Source of the DNA: Thermoleophilia bacterium
GTDB taxonomy: Bacteria; Actinomycetota; Thermoleophilia; Gaiellales; JAICJC01
NCBI GenBank assembly: GCA_025928435.1
Contig: JAICJM010000032.1
Span: 1-27,382, forward strand
DNA length: 27,382 bases
Reading direction: 5' to 3'
Made by a program: the position numbers and the translations under genes. Positions 8,322 through 16,521 of the stretch are shown here, piece after piece. Under the pieces are notes generated by a model, which was not told the origin of the DNA, searched no databases, and saw only the letters and a program-made list of their open reading frames with translations. Position 1 is the stretch's first letter. Each line of letters begins with the position of its first letter.

Positions 8322-8584
8322 TCAGCCCAGCCGGCGGCGCCCCGCGCCGCCGGCTGGGCCGCTGCGATGGCCGCCTCGGCACGGTGCGGCGGGCAGGCTT
8401 TGCCGGTGTCGCAGGTCGGCGACCACGAGGGCGAAGATGTGCTCGACCGCGGTCGCGGGCCGGTGGATCTCGAGCGCGGCGACGATCGCGCCGTGGAGCA
8501 GTACCGGATCCTCGCCGCGCGCGCCCTCCACGATGCGGTCGCGCAGCCTGACCGGCAGGAAGTCGGGGTCGAGGGTTGCGCCAT
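8322..8584 (-). pseudogene. probable frameshifted small gene coupled to the ferritin-like gene
   Basis: Downstream of the ferritin-like gene an ATG overlaps its stop (TGATG at 8582-8586), a typical coupled start, but that frame is not protein-like. One frame over reads DPDFLPVRLRDRIVEGARGE then VLLHGAIVAALEIHRPATAV and EHIFALVVADLRHRQSLP, which looks like a helical protein but has no start codon of its own. It then runs through the terminator hairpin. A one-base loss just after the ATG would explain this. The family is not recognised and the call is weak. Confidence 0.3.
8326..8358. terminator. strong GC hairpin, probable bidirectional terminator
   Basis: CCCAGCCGGCGGCG at 8326-8339 pairs perfectly with 8345-8358 around a 5-base loop. 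It lies 10 bp after the stop at 8315 and at the end of the minus-strand frame from the ferritin-like gene. There is no T-run, as is common for high-GC actinobacterial terminators. Confidence 0.7.
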
Positions 8585-8985
8585 CACGCGATCGACTCGA
8601 GCGCTTCCCGGAACGCCTCGAGATGATCCAGCTCGTCCCGGCGGATCTCCTCCAACCGGTCGGGGGCGGAGGCGTCAGGGGCCTTGCGGGCATGCTCCGT
8701 GTAGGACGGGTACACCACGTCGATCTCGTGCGACTCTCCTTCGATCGCGTGACGCAGGTTGTCGGCGTCGGTGCCGACGAGCCCCACGAGCGCGGCCTGC
8801 ACGGCGAAATGCTCGAGGAGCTCCGTGCGGGCGGTCGTCTCGAAGAGGTCGGCGATCTCGGTCCTGCCGCTGCGGCGCGCCGCCTCGGCGAACAGCAGGT
8901 AGCTGGCGTACGCGAACGCCTCTCCGCGTATCGCGTTCAACAGATCTTCCCGCGTCGCGGTCGTGATCTCGGCTGGAGTGACCAT
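8584..8985 (-). CDS. ferritin-like (rubrerythrin-type) diiron protein
   Basis: A 133-residue all-helical cytoplasmic protein. The four-helix pattern has metal-ligand-like residues in order: GEAFAYASYLLFAEAA, ARTELLEHFAVQAAL (ExxH), EGESHEIDVVYPSYTEHA and RRDELDHLEAFREAL (ExxH). This is the rubrerythrin/ferritin-like layout of two ExxH motifs in a four-helix bundle. There is no C-terminal rubredoxin domain. Such proteins usually handle peroxide or iron. The ATG at 8985 has GAGAGGG eight bases upstream. It follows the gene at 9020-9331 by 34 bp on the same strand, and a palindromic box (9023-9037) sits about 40 bp before its start. Confidence 0.8.
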   Translation of the reverse strand: MVTPAEITTATREDLLNAIRGEAFAYASYLLFAEAARRSGRTEIADLFETTARTELLEHFAVQAALVGLVGTDADNLRHAIEGESHEIDVVYPSYTEHARKAPDASAPDRLEEIRRDELDHLEAFREALESIA

Positions 8986-9019
8986 GTCCGCCCTCTCTCG
9001 TCGTAGTCCGTCGCCGTGC

Positions 9020-9331
9020 TTACCCGGGCAAACCCGGCTCGGCGCGTCGATCCCACTCGAACGTCTGCTCCAGGATCCGTGGTGCCGAGACGAGGCTCGA
9101 CATCTTGACGAACGCGCCCAGGAGCGACCTGGTCGCGGCGAGGCGCTGGAGCTGCGTGCGCGCGCCCGGCCCATCGAGGATGAAGACGACCTCCGTATCG
9201 CCGAGGAACACCTCGTGGTGCTCAAACCCTTCGGCGGCAAGGTCGAACGGCGGCCCTTCATGAAGGAGCCGCTCGAGCGCCGGGCGCTGCCCTGGTCGAA
9301 TCTCGGCGAGGATCGCGATCTGGTCGGTCAT
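9020..9331 (-). CDS. small alpha/beta protein, stand-alone copy of a domain repeated at 24092-24727
   Basis: A 103-residue protein, MTDQIAILAEIRPGQRPALE onward. It contains LLHEGPPFDLAAEGFEHHEV followed by FLGDTEVVFILDG. The C-terminal half of the protein at 24092-24727 has the same order of features: RRGPPYDLSEVPGLERHEVY then TDRDVMFLFEG, both followed by a helix and a Trp/Tyr-containing end. So the two share a ~90-residue domain. The alternating strand/helix pattern suggests a dimeric ferredoxin-like barrel, an inference only; no known family was identified. The ATG at 9331 has GAGAGGG upstream; the longer frame upstream is not protein-like. It is likely co-transcribed with the ferritin-like gene 34 bp downstream. 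Confidence 0.7.
   Translation of the reverse strand: MTDQIAILAEIRPGQRPALERLLHEGPPFDLAAEGFEHHEVFLGDTEVVFILDGPGARTQLQRLAATRSLLGAFVKMSSLVSAPRILEQTFEWDRRAEPGLPG
9023..9037 (-). promoter_or_regulatory. GGGTTTGCCC palindromic box before the ferritin-like gene
   Basis: In gene sense this reads CCGGGTTTGCCCGGG: arms CCGGG/CCCGG around TTTG. It lies 39-52 bp before the ATG at 8985 but overlaps the last codons of the upstream gene (PGLPG-stop), so part of the match may come from coding constraint. It resembles four other boxes in the window. Confidence 0.45.
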
Positions 9332-9415
9332 TGGCTTCGCCCTCTCGAGGTGCGTGTGCGGCGGCGGGCGCCGTCCGCGACCCGGAGCTTCGGCGATCCG
9401 CCGGAGAGGCGCATG

Positions 9416-9429
9416 GGGGCAAACCCGCC
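9416..9429 (-). promoter_or_regulatory. GGGTTTGCCC palindromic box before the gene at 9331
   Basis: In gene sense this reads GGCGGGTTTGCCCC, 85-98 bp before the ATG at 9331, in true intergenic DNA of a divergent region. It shares the GGGTTT(C/G)CCC core with the boxes at 9023, 10102, 13719 and 25637. Confidence 0.5.
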
Positions 9430-9456
9430 GTCTGTCGCGGGAACTACGGATGCGTC

Positions 9457-9472
9457 TCAGGGCATTCCCTGA
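9457..9472. promoter_or_regulatory. 16-bp inverted repeat in the 9331/9575 divergent region
   Basis: TCAGGG-CATT-CCCTGA has perfect 6-bp arms around a 4-bp centre. It lies about 103 bp before the plus-strand start at 9575 and 28 bp from the GGGTTTGCCC box. The GGG/CCC arms and short T-containing centre resemble that box, so it may be a variant site serving the plus-strand gene. Confidence 0.4.
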
Positions 9473-9574
9473 TGTCGGTTCGGCGCGCTCACCGAAGGCG
9501 CAGCCCGAACGTCCGAGCAGACTGCTGGTTCCCTCGAGCAGTCGACCGGGGGGATCAGCGTCCGAGGAGGGGCG

Positions 9575-9883
9575 ATGCATCTGCTACCGCGATCCACCAT
9601 GCTGGGATTGAAGGCGGGCGAAGGCCTGAACCGCTCTCCCGGGCCCGTGGAGGCGGAGTACTGGCTGCACCACTGCGACGGGTTCCGCGTCGACGGCCCG
9701 GACGGCCGGATCGGCGTGGTCGATCACGTCGAGCAGGATCTCGAGGCGGACGCGCCGGATGTCGTGGCCGTCGCCTCGGGGCTGTGGCGGATCCGCCGGA
9801 TCCGCATCCCGCTGACCGAGGTCGTCGAGGTGCAGCCCGGACGGCGACGGATCGTCGTCCGTCACTACATCGCCGGACGCTGA
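9575..9883 (+). CDS. PRC-barrel-like small protein
   Basis: A 102-residue cytoplasmic protein. The core DGRIGVVDHVEQDLEADAPD followed by WRIRRIRIPLTEVVEVQPGR has the beta-strand order of PRC-barrel-like domains (a GxVxxV strand, then a strand naming the preferred state, ending in a VxxV strand). PRC barrels act as small binding modules in RNA processing, photosynthesis and stress proteins; here the function is unknown. The start ATG 9575 has a strong GAGGAGGGG site. It is followed by a second small gene whose ATG overlaps its stop (TGATG at 9881-9885), so the two are translationally coupled. Confidence 0.65.
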   Translation: MHLLPRSTMLGLKAGEGLNRSPGPVEAEYWLHHCDGFRVDGPDGRIGVVDHVEQDLEADAPDVVAVASGLWRIRRIRIPLTEVVEVQPGRRRIVVRHYIAGR

Positions 9884-10095
9884 TGTCTCGGACGCGGACC
9901 GCCATCATCCGGCCCCCGACGGGCGACCCGACCGCCGCGGAGCCGCCTGTGGTGGAGTTCGTACCGCGCCGTCTCCGGACGACTGCCCCAGGGCGGCAGG
10001 AGGGACGGCCGCAGCCCGGCGCACGGCAGCGGCCGTCCCGAGATGCCTCCGGGGAGGCGCCGCCCGGCGACGGCGGGTCGGAACCTGCCGCATAG
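9883..10095 (+). CDS. small Pro/Arg-rich hypothetical protein
   Basis: A 70-residue frame starting MSRTRTAIIRPPTGDPTAAE and ending in Gly/Pro/Ser/Glu-rich low complexity. The only support is the TGATG overlap with the PRC-barrel-like gene, in-frame length and orientation. It has no domain, signal peptide or membrane helix and would be largely disordered. It could be a spurious extension of an operon; the confidence is accordingly modest. Confidence 0.4.
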   Translation: MSRTRTAIIRPPTGDPTAAEPPVVEFVPRRLRTTAPGRQEGRPQPGARQRPSRDASGEAPPGDGGSEPAA

Positions 10096-10101
10096 GCCCC
10101 T

Positions 10102-10112
10102 CGGGTTTCCCG
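10102..10112 (+). promoter_or_regulatory. GGGTTTCCCG palindromic box before the gene at 10172
   Basis: CGGG-TTT-CCCG, followed by CC, lies 60-70 bp before the ATG at 10172 and just after the stop at 10095, in non-coding DNA. It has the same core and similar distance as the box before the P-type ATPase. Confidence 0.55.
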
Positions 10113-10171
10113 CCACCCGTTTCCGAGTCGAGCCCGATGCACCCGATGTCGCACCCAGCCATTCTCGGGAC

Positions 10172-10768
10172 ATGAGTGAGCTGGACCGGATAGACGGGCG
10201 CATCGAGCACCTCACGCAGCGGCTCGTAGCCGCCGTGGCCTTCGCCGGGGCGTCCGCCGCGGCGGCGCTCGTCGTCGGCGCCTGGGGGGACTATCTCTGG
10301 CTCGTCTCCGGCGGGGCGGCCGGCTGGGCGGCGCTCGAGCTCGGGAGGATGATGCTCGCAAACGACGACCGTCGGCGGGCAGTCGACAGGCTCGTGCTCG
10401 CAGGCTCGCACGACGCCCGCTGCGCCCGGCGACGGGTCGACCTCGCCTCCACCCGGACGCAGCACGCCGTGGCGGAGGGGTTGCGCGACGTCTGCGTACA
10501 GGCCCATACGGCCAGCCCGATCGCCTTCCGGGTCGTCGATCCGCAGACCGTTCGGGCGGTCGAGCACGAGCTCCAGGAGCTCGCCGCCTCCGTCGACGAG
10601 GACGCGGGCCACGTCCCGGCCGAGGCGATCGTCCGGCTGCGGCTCCTCATGTCGTCACCCGAGAGCCCGCTGCTCGCCCCGCACCTGGATGCCGATGCCA
10701 AGCGACGTTCGATCGAGGACGCCGAGCGCCTGATCGCCCGCTGCCGCGCGGACATGCACGACTCCTGA
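10172..10768 (+). CDS. membrane-hairpin protein of unknown function
   Basis: A 198-residue protein. After a short charged start (MSELDRIDGRIEHLTQRL), residues ~19-36 (VAAVAFAGASAAAALVVGA) and ~40-55 (YLWLVSGGAAGWAALEL) form a two-helix membrane hairpin. The remaining ~140 residues are charged and predicted helical, rich in Arg, Ala and Glu (TRTQHAVAEGLRDVCVQAHT, VEHELQELAASVDEDA), and probably cytoplasmic. No family was recognised. The internal ATG 10172 is preferred to the frame's first codon at 10043 because the upstream residues are not protein-like and it would otherwise overlap the previous gene and the palindromic box. It precedes the universal stress protein gene by about 100 bp and may be functionally linked to it. 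Confidence 0.65.
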   Translation: MSELDRIDGRIEHLTQRLVAAVAFAGASAAAALVVGAWGDYLWLVSGGAAGWAALELGRMMLANDDRRRAVDRLVLAGSHDARCARRRVDLASTRTQHAVAEGLRDVCVQAHTASPIAFRVVDPQTVRAVEHELQELAASVDEDAGHVPAEAIVRLRLLMSSPESPLLAPHLDADAKRRSIEDAERLIARCRADMHDS

Positions 10769-10816
10769 GACGGAGGGCGGTCTTCGCGACGTCCGGGAAA
10801 CGCCGCAACCCGGATC

Positions 10817-10826
10817 CGGATTTCCG
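10817..10826 (+). promoter_or_regulatory. weak variant of the palindromic box before the universal stress protein gene
   Basis: CGG-ATTT-CCG, followed by CC, resembles the GGGTTTCCCGCC box with two changes. It lies 39 bp before ATG 10865, or about 90 bp before ATG 10916. A possible -10-like TACCGT lies at 10853-10858. Confidence 0.3.
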
Positions 10827-10864
10827 CCGATGGTGGGCCCGGCCCGCGTCTCTACCGTAAAGAC

Positions 10865-11722
10865 ATGGTCGATCACCCGAAGACCACACGATCACCGCGT
10901 CCCGGCGCACTGTCCATGAGGGACTTCGTGTGCGGCATCGACGGCTCCCCTGAGAGCCTCCGGGCCGCCCGTCAGGCGGCACGCGTCGCCGGTGCAGATG
11001 GAAGCCTGCTCCTGCTCTGCGCAGCCACGCCCGACATCGCCGGATCCGTGCTGTCGGTGCTGCCGGGCGGCACGACGGCCGTCGCGCACGCGAACTGGGC
11101 GAGGAGCCAGGCGGCGATCGACGATGCACGCGAGGCCCTGGCCACGGCGAGCGCCGTGGTCGTCAAGACCCGCGTCGGCCCGCCCGCGGCGATCCTCGAG
11201 ACGGAGGCGGCCGAAAGGGGCGCCGATGCGATCGCCGTCGGGAGCAACGGCTTCGGCCGAGCCGCCGGGATCCTGCTGGGCAGCGTCGCGACCCGGCTGG
11301 TGCATACGGCCCCCTGCTCCGTATTTGTCGCCCGCGGGCCGCTCGACGAGCCCGACGACGCCTTTCCGCGCTCGGTCACCGTCGGCCTCGACGCGTCGCC
11401 CTGGTCGCGTGCCGCGCTCGAGACGGGGAGTCTGCTGGCCGAACGGCTCGCCGTCCCCCTCCGGCCCCTGCACGTCAGCGACGGCACGAGGCCGACGGAG
11501 GCCCTGCCCGAGGAGTTCGACGGCGAGGTCGAGGTGATCCATCAGCACGTGTCGCCGGCCGACGGACTGTGCTCGCGTGTGACGGCGGCGGACCTTCTCG
11601 TGGTCGGGAGCCGCGGCGCTCACGGCCTGCGCGCGCTCGGAAGCGTCAGCGAGGCGGTCGCACATCGCTCGCCGACATCGGTCCTGATCGTCCGTCCGCC
11701 ACGATCGTCCGCGCTTGCCTAG
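10865..11722 (+). CDS. tandem universal stress protein (two UspA domains)
   Basis: A 285-residue cytoplasmic protein with two Usp folds. Domain 1 (about residues 18-155) starts MRDFVCGIDGSPESLRAA and ends with the ATP-binding pattern GSNGFGRAAGILLGSV (Gly-x2-Gly-x9-Gly-Ser). Domain 2 (about 168-280) starts SVTVGLDASPWSRAALE and ends GSRGAHGLRALGSV, where the loop is two residues shorter than the usual nine, so ATP binding there may be altered. Tandem Usps bind ATP and promote slow growth and survival under low oxygen in mycobacteria. ATG 10916 (residue 18) fits the domain edge better and is an alternative start; neither start has a clear ribosome site. Genes at 11730 and 11957 follow closely. 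Confidence 0.9.
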   Translation: MVDHPKTTRSPRPGALSMRDFVCGIDGSPESLRAARQAARVAGADGSLLLLCAATPDIAGSVLSVLPGGTTAVAHANWARSQAAIDDAREALATASAVVVKTRVGPPAAILETEAAERGADAIAVGSNGFGRAAGILLGSVATRLVHTAPCSVFVARGPLDEPDDAFPRSVTVGLDASPWSRAALETGSLLAERLAVPLRPLHVSDGTRPTEALPEEFDGEVEVIHQHVSPADGLCSRVTAADLLVVGSRGAHGLRALGSVSEAVAHRSPTSVLIVRPPRSSALA

Positions 11723-11729
11723 CCGAGGC

Positions 11730-11960
11730 ATGGTGGACGTCCTCCTCCTCATCGGGCTCCTCGTCCTGGCGGCGTTCGTGCTCCTCTCCGGGCCGCCGGC
11801 CGCCGAGCCCGGGCCGGGGCCCATGCCCGCGCACCGGGACATCGTCGGGCCCATGGTCGAGCGAGGAATGGTCGATCTGAACGTCTTCCTCGAGCGCCAC
11901 AGCGCCTTCGCGGCGTACCTGCAGGAGCGCGACGCCTCCTCGGGCCCGCCGCCGGAATGA
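11730..11960 (+). CDS. small single-helix membrane protein
   Basis: A 76-residue protein: N-terminal transmembrane helix (VDVLLLIGLLVLAAFVLLSG), a Pro/Gly-rich linker, then an amphipathic part (ERGMVDLNVFLERHSAFAAY). The start ATG 11730 comes 7 bp after the stress-protein stop, with GAGG upstream. Its stop overlaps the ATG of the OLD-type gene (ATGA at 11957-11960), so it is the middle gene of a tight three-gene arrangement. No family is known to me. Confidence 0.6.
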   Translation: MVDVLLLIGLLVLAAFVLLSGPPAAEPGPGPMPAHRDIVGPMVERGMVDLNVFLERHSAFAAYLQERDASSGPPPE

Positions 11961-13165
11961 CGGCGTCCGGCATCGTCTCGCTCCGGCTGCGCGGCTTCCG
12001 CGCGGCGCGGGACGTCATGATGGAACCCGGACGGATCTGCGCGCTCGTGGGCGAAGCCCAACGCGGGCAAGTCCACGTTGATCGCGGCGATTCGGGCACT
12101 CCTCGATCCGACCGGCCAGCTCGACCCGGGCGACGTCGGTCAGGCCGAAGACGGCGGCCTGGAGCTCGACGGGGTGCTTGCCTTCGGATCGCGTTGCCGT
12201 CTGCGGGCGACGCCGACCGGTGTCCAGCGCACGCTCCCGGACGACACACCGGTCGTGCTCGACCTTCCCGCGGAGCTCCGCTCGGGCGAGGTCATCCCCG
12301 CGGCACGGCAGCCGCCTGCCGGCGTCGAGACCGCCCGGACGCTCGTCGAGCGAGCCGTGACGCAGGTCTGCGCGCTGAATCCGCACGGCCTGTCCACCAC
12401 CGCGCCGGCGGTTGGCCTGGTGGAAGCGGTCGAGTCGATCGCGACGACGGGCGCCAGCGTGCTCCTCATTCTGATCGAGGAGCCGGAGCTGTATCTGCGG
12501 CCCCAGGCGCAGCGGTATCTGTATCGACTGCTGCGCGCGATCGCCGCTGCCGGGAACCAGGTCGTCTACTCCACCCACGCGCCGACGTTCCTGAACGTCG
12601 GCAGCCTCGAGGAGATCGTCTTCGTGCGCCACGCCGACGGGGCCGGGATCCGTGTCCGCCGGCCGAAGCCGCTCGCACTCGATGGCGACTTCCGCCTCCT
12701 GGCCGAGTTCGGCGCTGAGCGCAGCGAGCTGTTCCTCGCCCGCGCCGCACTCCTCGTCGAGGGGGCGACCGAGAAGATGGTCTTCCCGTTCGTCTTCCGC
12801 GCGCTCGGGCACGACGCCGACCGGGAGGCGATCACGATCGTCGAGTGCGGCGGCAAGTCGAACATCCCGCTGTTCGCGCAGGTGTGCAGGGCCGCCGGCA
12901 TTCCGTTCGTGGCCGTCCACGATCGCGACGCCGTAGCGGGCCGGCACCCCATCGCGAGTGAACGGGCCGTGAACGGCCGGATCGCCGAGGTGGTGCGCCG
13001 GACCGGATCGTGGAGCTCGCCCCCGATTTCGATCGCGTCGCGGGCGTCACCGCGCGCCGGCACAAACCGGAGCGAGCCTGGCAGCGCTTCGCCGGCAACG
13101 GCGAGCGGATTCCGCCACAGCTCGAGCACGCCGCGCGCCTGGCGCTCTCGCTCGCACGCGACTAG
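11957..13165 (+). pseudogene. OLD-family ATPase/TOPRIM nuclease with two frameshifts
   Basis: Starts at ATG 11957 with GIVSLRLRGFRAARDV. At the Walker A motif an extra C in the CCC run (12057-12059) shifts the frame; removing it gives GEANAGKSTLIAAIRALL. The second frame holds the Walker B-type LLILIEEPELYLRPQAQR, the STHAPTF block and a TOPRIM domain (LLVEGATEKM, VECGGKSNIP, AVHDRDA). Near 12991-13000 one base is missing; adding it leads into DRIVELAPDFDRVAGVTARR and a stop at 13163-13165. The repaired protein has about 400 residues and the layout of single-gene OLD nucleases (ABC-type ATPase plus TOPRIM), several of which act in phage defence. No UvrD-type (GajB) helicase is adjacent. Its ATGA overlap with 11730-11960 shows operon origin. 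Two sequencing errors are the alternative. Confidence 0.8.
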
Positions 13166-13304
13166 CAGCAGGACGCCGTGGACCAATGCGCGGGCCGGGC
13201 GCGTGATCGGCGAACGACCTGGTGACGGATGGGTAATTGAGCCCCCTCGCCTCGGTGAGGGCACCGATGCGAACCGCGATCAGGCGCGCCACGCTGGGAT
13301 CAGG

Positions 13305-13679
13305 ATGAATGCTGGCGATTCCGCCAAGACGCTCCTCGTGCTCGTCGTCGTGCTGTCGGTCGCCGCGACGCTCGGCGCCGGGGTGGCCAGCGTCGCGCCC
13401 ACACCCCACCGTGATGTGGTCAACCCGCGCGCCGCACATGTCCTCACCCCGCCGCCCCGCACCGGGCTGCGGGGGCAGTCACGCCCGGCCCACCGGCCGG
13501 ACGACAGCGGCGTCGACGTCACGGCGTACGTGAACCTCTACGCGGTCGCCGGCGCGCTCACGTGCATCGGCCTGCTCGCGTACTGGGGCTGGTGGCAGAC
13601 GCGCCATCGATGCCCGAGCTGCGGCGCCTGCCCGGCCTGGTGCCGGTGCGGCGAGGTCACCCATCACCACGATCGCTAG
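13305..13679 (+). CDS. two-helix membrane protein with Cys/His-rich tail
   Basis: A 124-residue protein. Residues ~8-30 ([20 protein letters not shown]) are a signal anchor, ~30-75 a Pro/Arg-rich extracytoplasmic linker, ~77-97 ([20 protein letters not shown]) a second helix, and the last 25 residues are Cys/His-rich: [15 protein letters not shown] then HHH. With both ends inside, the tail would be cytoplasmic; five cysteines in CxxC/CxxxCxC spacing suggest metal binding or redox sensing (inference). It lies at the end of a 533-codon open frame that starts inside the OLD gene, but ATG 13305 is the sensible start because the upstream residues belong to other frames. It precedes the P-type ATPase by 131 bp. 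Confidence 0.6.
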   Translation: MNAGDSAKTLLVLVVVLSVAATLGAGVASVAPTPHRDVVNPRAAHVLTPPPRTGLRGQSRPAHRPDDSGVDVTAYVNLYAVAGALTCIGLLAYWGWWQTRHRCPSCGACPAWCRCGEVTHHHDR

Positions 13680-13718
13680 GCGCCCGTGCCCGCCGGACAC
13701 GCCCCACCGCCGCATCCT

Positions 13719-13731
13719 GCGGGTTTCCCGC
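13719..13731 (+). promoter_or_regulatory. GCGGGTTTCCCGC palindromic box before the P-type ATPase
   Basis: GCGGG-TTT-CCCGC has perfect 5-bp arms and lies 80-92 bp before the ATPase ATG at 13811, in the 131-bp gap after the Cys-rich membrane protein. It is the clearest plus-strand copy of the recurring box. Confidence 0.6.
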
Positions 13732-13810
13732 GAAGGGATCCGTCCATCCCCTCCCGCCCGGGAACGGCAGGGGCCGGACACTTACGGGCGTCCCGAGAGG
13801 GGCACGACCA

Positions 13811-16507
13811 ATGGCGCACACTCGTGACCCCAAGCCCGGCGCCCCCGTCGTGGTGCAACCGCACTCACCTCCCGGCCAGGGCCGGCCCGGCGAGCCAGAT
13901 CGTCGGAACCGCGGCCTGACCCAGGCGGAAGCCGAGCGTCGCCTGCGCCTCGACGGCCCGAACGTGCTCGTCCGCCGCGAGGGGTCGGAGCTGCCGCGGC
14001 GGGTGCTCGAGCAGCTCGCGAATCCGCTGGCGCTGCTCCTCTGGGTCGCGGCGGCGCTGTCGGCGGCGACGGAGGGCCGGACGCTCGCGGTCGTGATCGT
14101 CGGCGTGATCCTGATCAACGCGGTCTTTGCGCTGTTCCAGGAGCGCCAGGCCGAGCGGGCGGTGGAGGCCCTGCGCGCATACATGCCCGCGACCGCCCCG
14201 GTGATCCGTGACAGCATCCGCACGAACATCCAGGCCGCCGATCTGGTCGTGGGCGACCTGATGGTGGTCGAGGAGGGTGGGCGCATCTCGGCCGACGCCC
14301 GGCTCGTCACCGGCACGGTCGAGGTCGACATGTCGACGCTGACGGGCGAGTCGATGGCCGTGGAGCGGGTTGCGGGCGACCTGCCTCCGGGGCTCGATCC
14401 CCTGGCCGCGCCAAACCTCGTCTTCAGCGGCACCGCCTGCACCGGCGGCGAGGCGGAGGCGATCGTCCTCGCAACCGGCATGCGCACACAGCTCGGACGG
14501 GTCGCCTCGCTCACCGCGGGCGTCCGGCGCGACCCGAGCCCGCTCGAGCGCCAGATCACCCGGGTCGCATGGCTGATCGCACTGATCGGCTGCCTGGTAT
14601 CGGCGGCGTTCGTGCCGGTCGGCATCCTGGCCGGCCTCGACCCCACCCAGGCGGCGTTGTTCGCCATCGGCCTGCTGGTAGCGAACGTGCCCGAGGGACT
14701 ACTCCCGACGATCACCCTCGCGCTGGCCACCGGCGCGCGCGACCTGGCGCGCAGAGGGGCGCTGGTGAAGCGGCTGAGCGCAGTGGAGACGCTGGGCTCC
14801 GCAAGCGTCATCTGCACCGACAAGACGGGGACGCTGACGCGCAATCGCATGCGGGTCGTGGAGATCTGGACGGAGGAGGGGGCGGTGCCGGTGGATCCCG
14901 AGTCGTCGCGGGTGCTCGGCGCCGTCACCGCCTCGAGCAACGAGCTCCTCGAGGCCGCCGTCTACTGCTCGAACGCAGAGCCGGGCGGCGACGAGGCCGC
15001 CGGCGACGCCACCGAGATGGCGATCGGCCGGGCGGCGGCGGAATTCGGGGCAGCGCCGACGGCCGCAGAGCGAGCGGCGGCCCGCGACCACCTCTACCAC
15101 TTCGACCCGGCTCTGCGGATGATGTCCTCGGTCGATCGGATGGCGTCGGGGCTCGTCCTGCACGCAAAGGGCGCGCCCGAGGAGGTGCTGCGGCGGTGCG
15201 ACGGGATGAGCGAGGCGGAGCGCTCGGCCGTCCACCGGGCCGTCGAGGGGTATGCGGCGAGCGGACTGCGCGTGCTCGCGGTCGCCGACAGGCCGCTGTC
15301 GGCCGCACCCGGGGATCGCGAGGCAGCCGAGTGTGACCTCCGCTTCATCGGCCTCGTCGCCATGGTCGACCCACCCCGGCCGGAGGTCGCCCGCGCGGTC
15401 GAGGACTGTCACGGGGCCGGCATCCGAATCATCGTCATCACCGGTGACCATGGGCTGACCGCAAGCCGGATCGCGCGGCAGGTCGGGATCTGCCGCGGCG
15501 ACCCGATCGTCGTGACCGGCGACGAGCTCGCCCGGATGCACGACGACCAGCTGGAAGCCGTCTTGCGGAATTCTCCCGAGGTGGTCTTCGCACGCAGCTC
15601 CCCGGACGCCAAACTGCGCATCTGCGAGGCGCTCCGGCGGCAGGGGCACGTGGTCGCGATGACGGGCGACGGCGTCAACGACGCGCCGGCGCTTCGGCGC
15701 GCCGACCTCGGGGTCGCCATGGGCATATCGGGGACGGACGTCGCCCGCGAGGCGGCCACGATGGTGCTGACCGACGACAACTTCGCGCACATCGTCGCGG
15801 CGATCGAGGAAGGGCGCCGGATCTACGACAACGTCCGCAAGTTCATCCTGTACGTGTTCGCGCACGCGACCCCGGAGATCGTCCCCTTCCTGTGCTTCGC
15901 CCTCTCGGGCGGCGCCATCCCCCTGCCCCTCACGGTGCTTCAGATCCTCGCGATCGACCTCGGAACCGAGACGCTCCCGGCGCTCGCGCTCGGCCGCGAG
16001 CCCGCGGAGCCCGGCGTGATGCGCGAGCCCCCGCGACCCGCCGGCGAGGGGATCGTGCAGCGCGCGTTGCTGACACGAGCCTGGCTCGTCCTCGGATCCA
16101 CCTCGGCCGTCCTCGCCATGGCCGGCTTCCTGTTCGTGCTCATCCAGGGCGGATGGCATCCCGGTGACGGGACCGGCAGCGGCGCGCCGCTGCACGAGCT
16201 ATGGCGGCAGGCCACGACGATGACGTTCATCGGCATCGTGATGTGTCAGGTTGGGGTCGCGATCGCCGCGCGGACGCAGCGAGACGCATCGCACACTCCC
16301 AGCCTGCGCTCCAACGTCCTGCTCCTGTGGGGCATCGGCTTCGAGCTCGTGTTCGCAGCGGCGCTCGTCTACGTCCCGGTGCTGAGCGGCCTCTTCGGGA
16401 TGTCAGCACCGCCGGCCGAGGCGCTCCTGCTCGCGCTGCCGTTCCCGGCCATCGTCTGGGGCGTCGACGAGACGCGCCGTCGCGCGGCCCGCCGGTTCTC
16501 CGCCTGA
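13811..16507 (+). CDS. P-type cation-transporting ATPase (P2 type)
   Basis: An 898-residue membrane pump. In order: cation-ATPase N domain (~35-95), first helix pair, actuator domain with TGES at 178-181, M4 with [11 protein letters not shown] (Pro294-Glu295), phosphorylation site DKTGTLT (Asp337), nucleotide domain with KGAPEEVL, hinge GDGVNDAPA (619-627) and M5-M10. The PEGL in M4 and [14 protein letters not shown] in M6 (Asp716, Glu720) place it in P2, with M6 resembling the Na/K-ATPase IDLGTD more than the Ca pump; transported ion uncertain (Na, K, Ca or H). All catalytic residues are present. ATG 13811 has GAGAGGGG upstream; the longer frame upstream is not protein-like. It resembles mycobacterial CtpF in type. 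It ends 14 bp from the convergent acetate kinase gene. Confidence 0.92.
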   Translation: MAHTRDPKPGAPVVVQPHSPPGQGRPGEPDRRNRGLTQAEAERRLRLDGPNVLVRREGSELPRRVLEQLANPLALLLWVAAALSAATEGRTLAVVIVGVILINAVFALFQERQAERAVEALRAYMPATAPVIRDSIRTNIQAADLVVGDLMVVEEGGRISADARLVTGTVEVDMSTLTGESMAVERVAGDLPPGLDPLAAPNLVFSGTACTGGEAEAIVLATGMRTQLGRVASLTAGVRRDPSPLERQITRVAWLIALIGCLVSAAFVPVGILAGLDPTQAALFAIGLLVANVPEGLLPTITLALATGARDLARRGALVKRLSAVETLGSASVICTDKTGTLTRNRMRVVEIWTEEGAVPVDPESSRVLGAVTASSNELLEAAVYCSNAEPGGDEAAGDATEMAIGRAAAEFGAAPTAAERAAARDHLYHFDPALRMMSSVDRMASGLVLHAKGAPEEVLRRCDGMSEAERSAVHRAVEGYAASGLRVLAVADRPLSAAPGDREAAECDLRFIGLVAMVDPPRPEVARAVEDCHGAGIRIIVITGDHGLTASRIARQVGICRGDPIVVTGDELARMHDDQLEAVLRNSPEVVFARSSPDAKLRICEALRRQGHVVAMTGDGVNDAPALRRADLGVAMGISGTDVAREAATMVLTDDNFAHIVAAIEEGRRIYDNVRKFILYVFAHATPEIVPFLCFALSGGAIPLPLTVLQILAIDLGTETLPALALGREPAEPGVMREPPRPAGEGIVQRALLTRAWLVLGSTSAVLAMAGFLFVLIQGGWHPGDGTGSGAPLHELWRQATTMTFIGIVMCQVGVAIAARTQRDASHTPSLRSNVLLLWGIGFELVFAAALVYVPVLSGLFGMSAPPAEALLLALPFPAIVWGVDETRRRAARRFSA

Positions 16508-16521
16508 CATGACGCCGACGG

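Noticed and set aside
12015..12947. 310-codon minus-strand ORF
   Set aside because: Antisense to the OLD pseudogene, whose sense strand shows the real ATPase and TOPRIM motifs.
12078..13679. 533-codon open frame as one fusion protein (OLD domain plus membrane tail)
   Set aside because: It starts inside Walker A, changes from real to nonsense coding near 12995, and the last 124 codons have their own ATG and a separate membrane-protein character.
13719..13760. Reading GGGTTT as a SigB/SigF -35 element (GTTT with GGGTA downstream)
   Set aside because: No GGGTA-like -10 lies 14-17 bp after the GTTT at 13724 or at 10105.
14699..16195. 498-codon minus-strand ORF
   Set aside because: Antisense shadow of the P-type ATPase with no recognisable motif.
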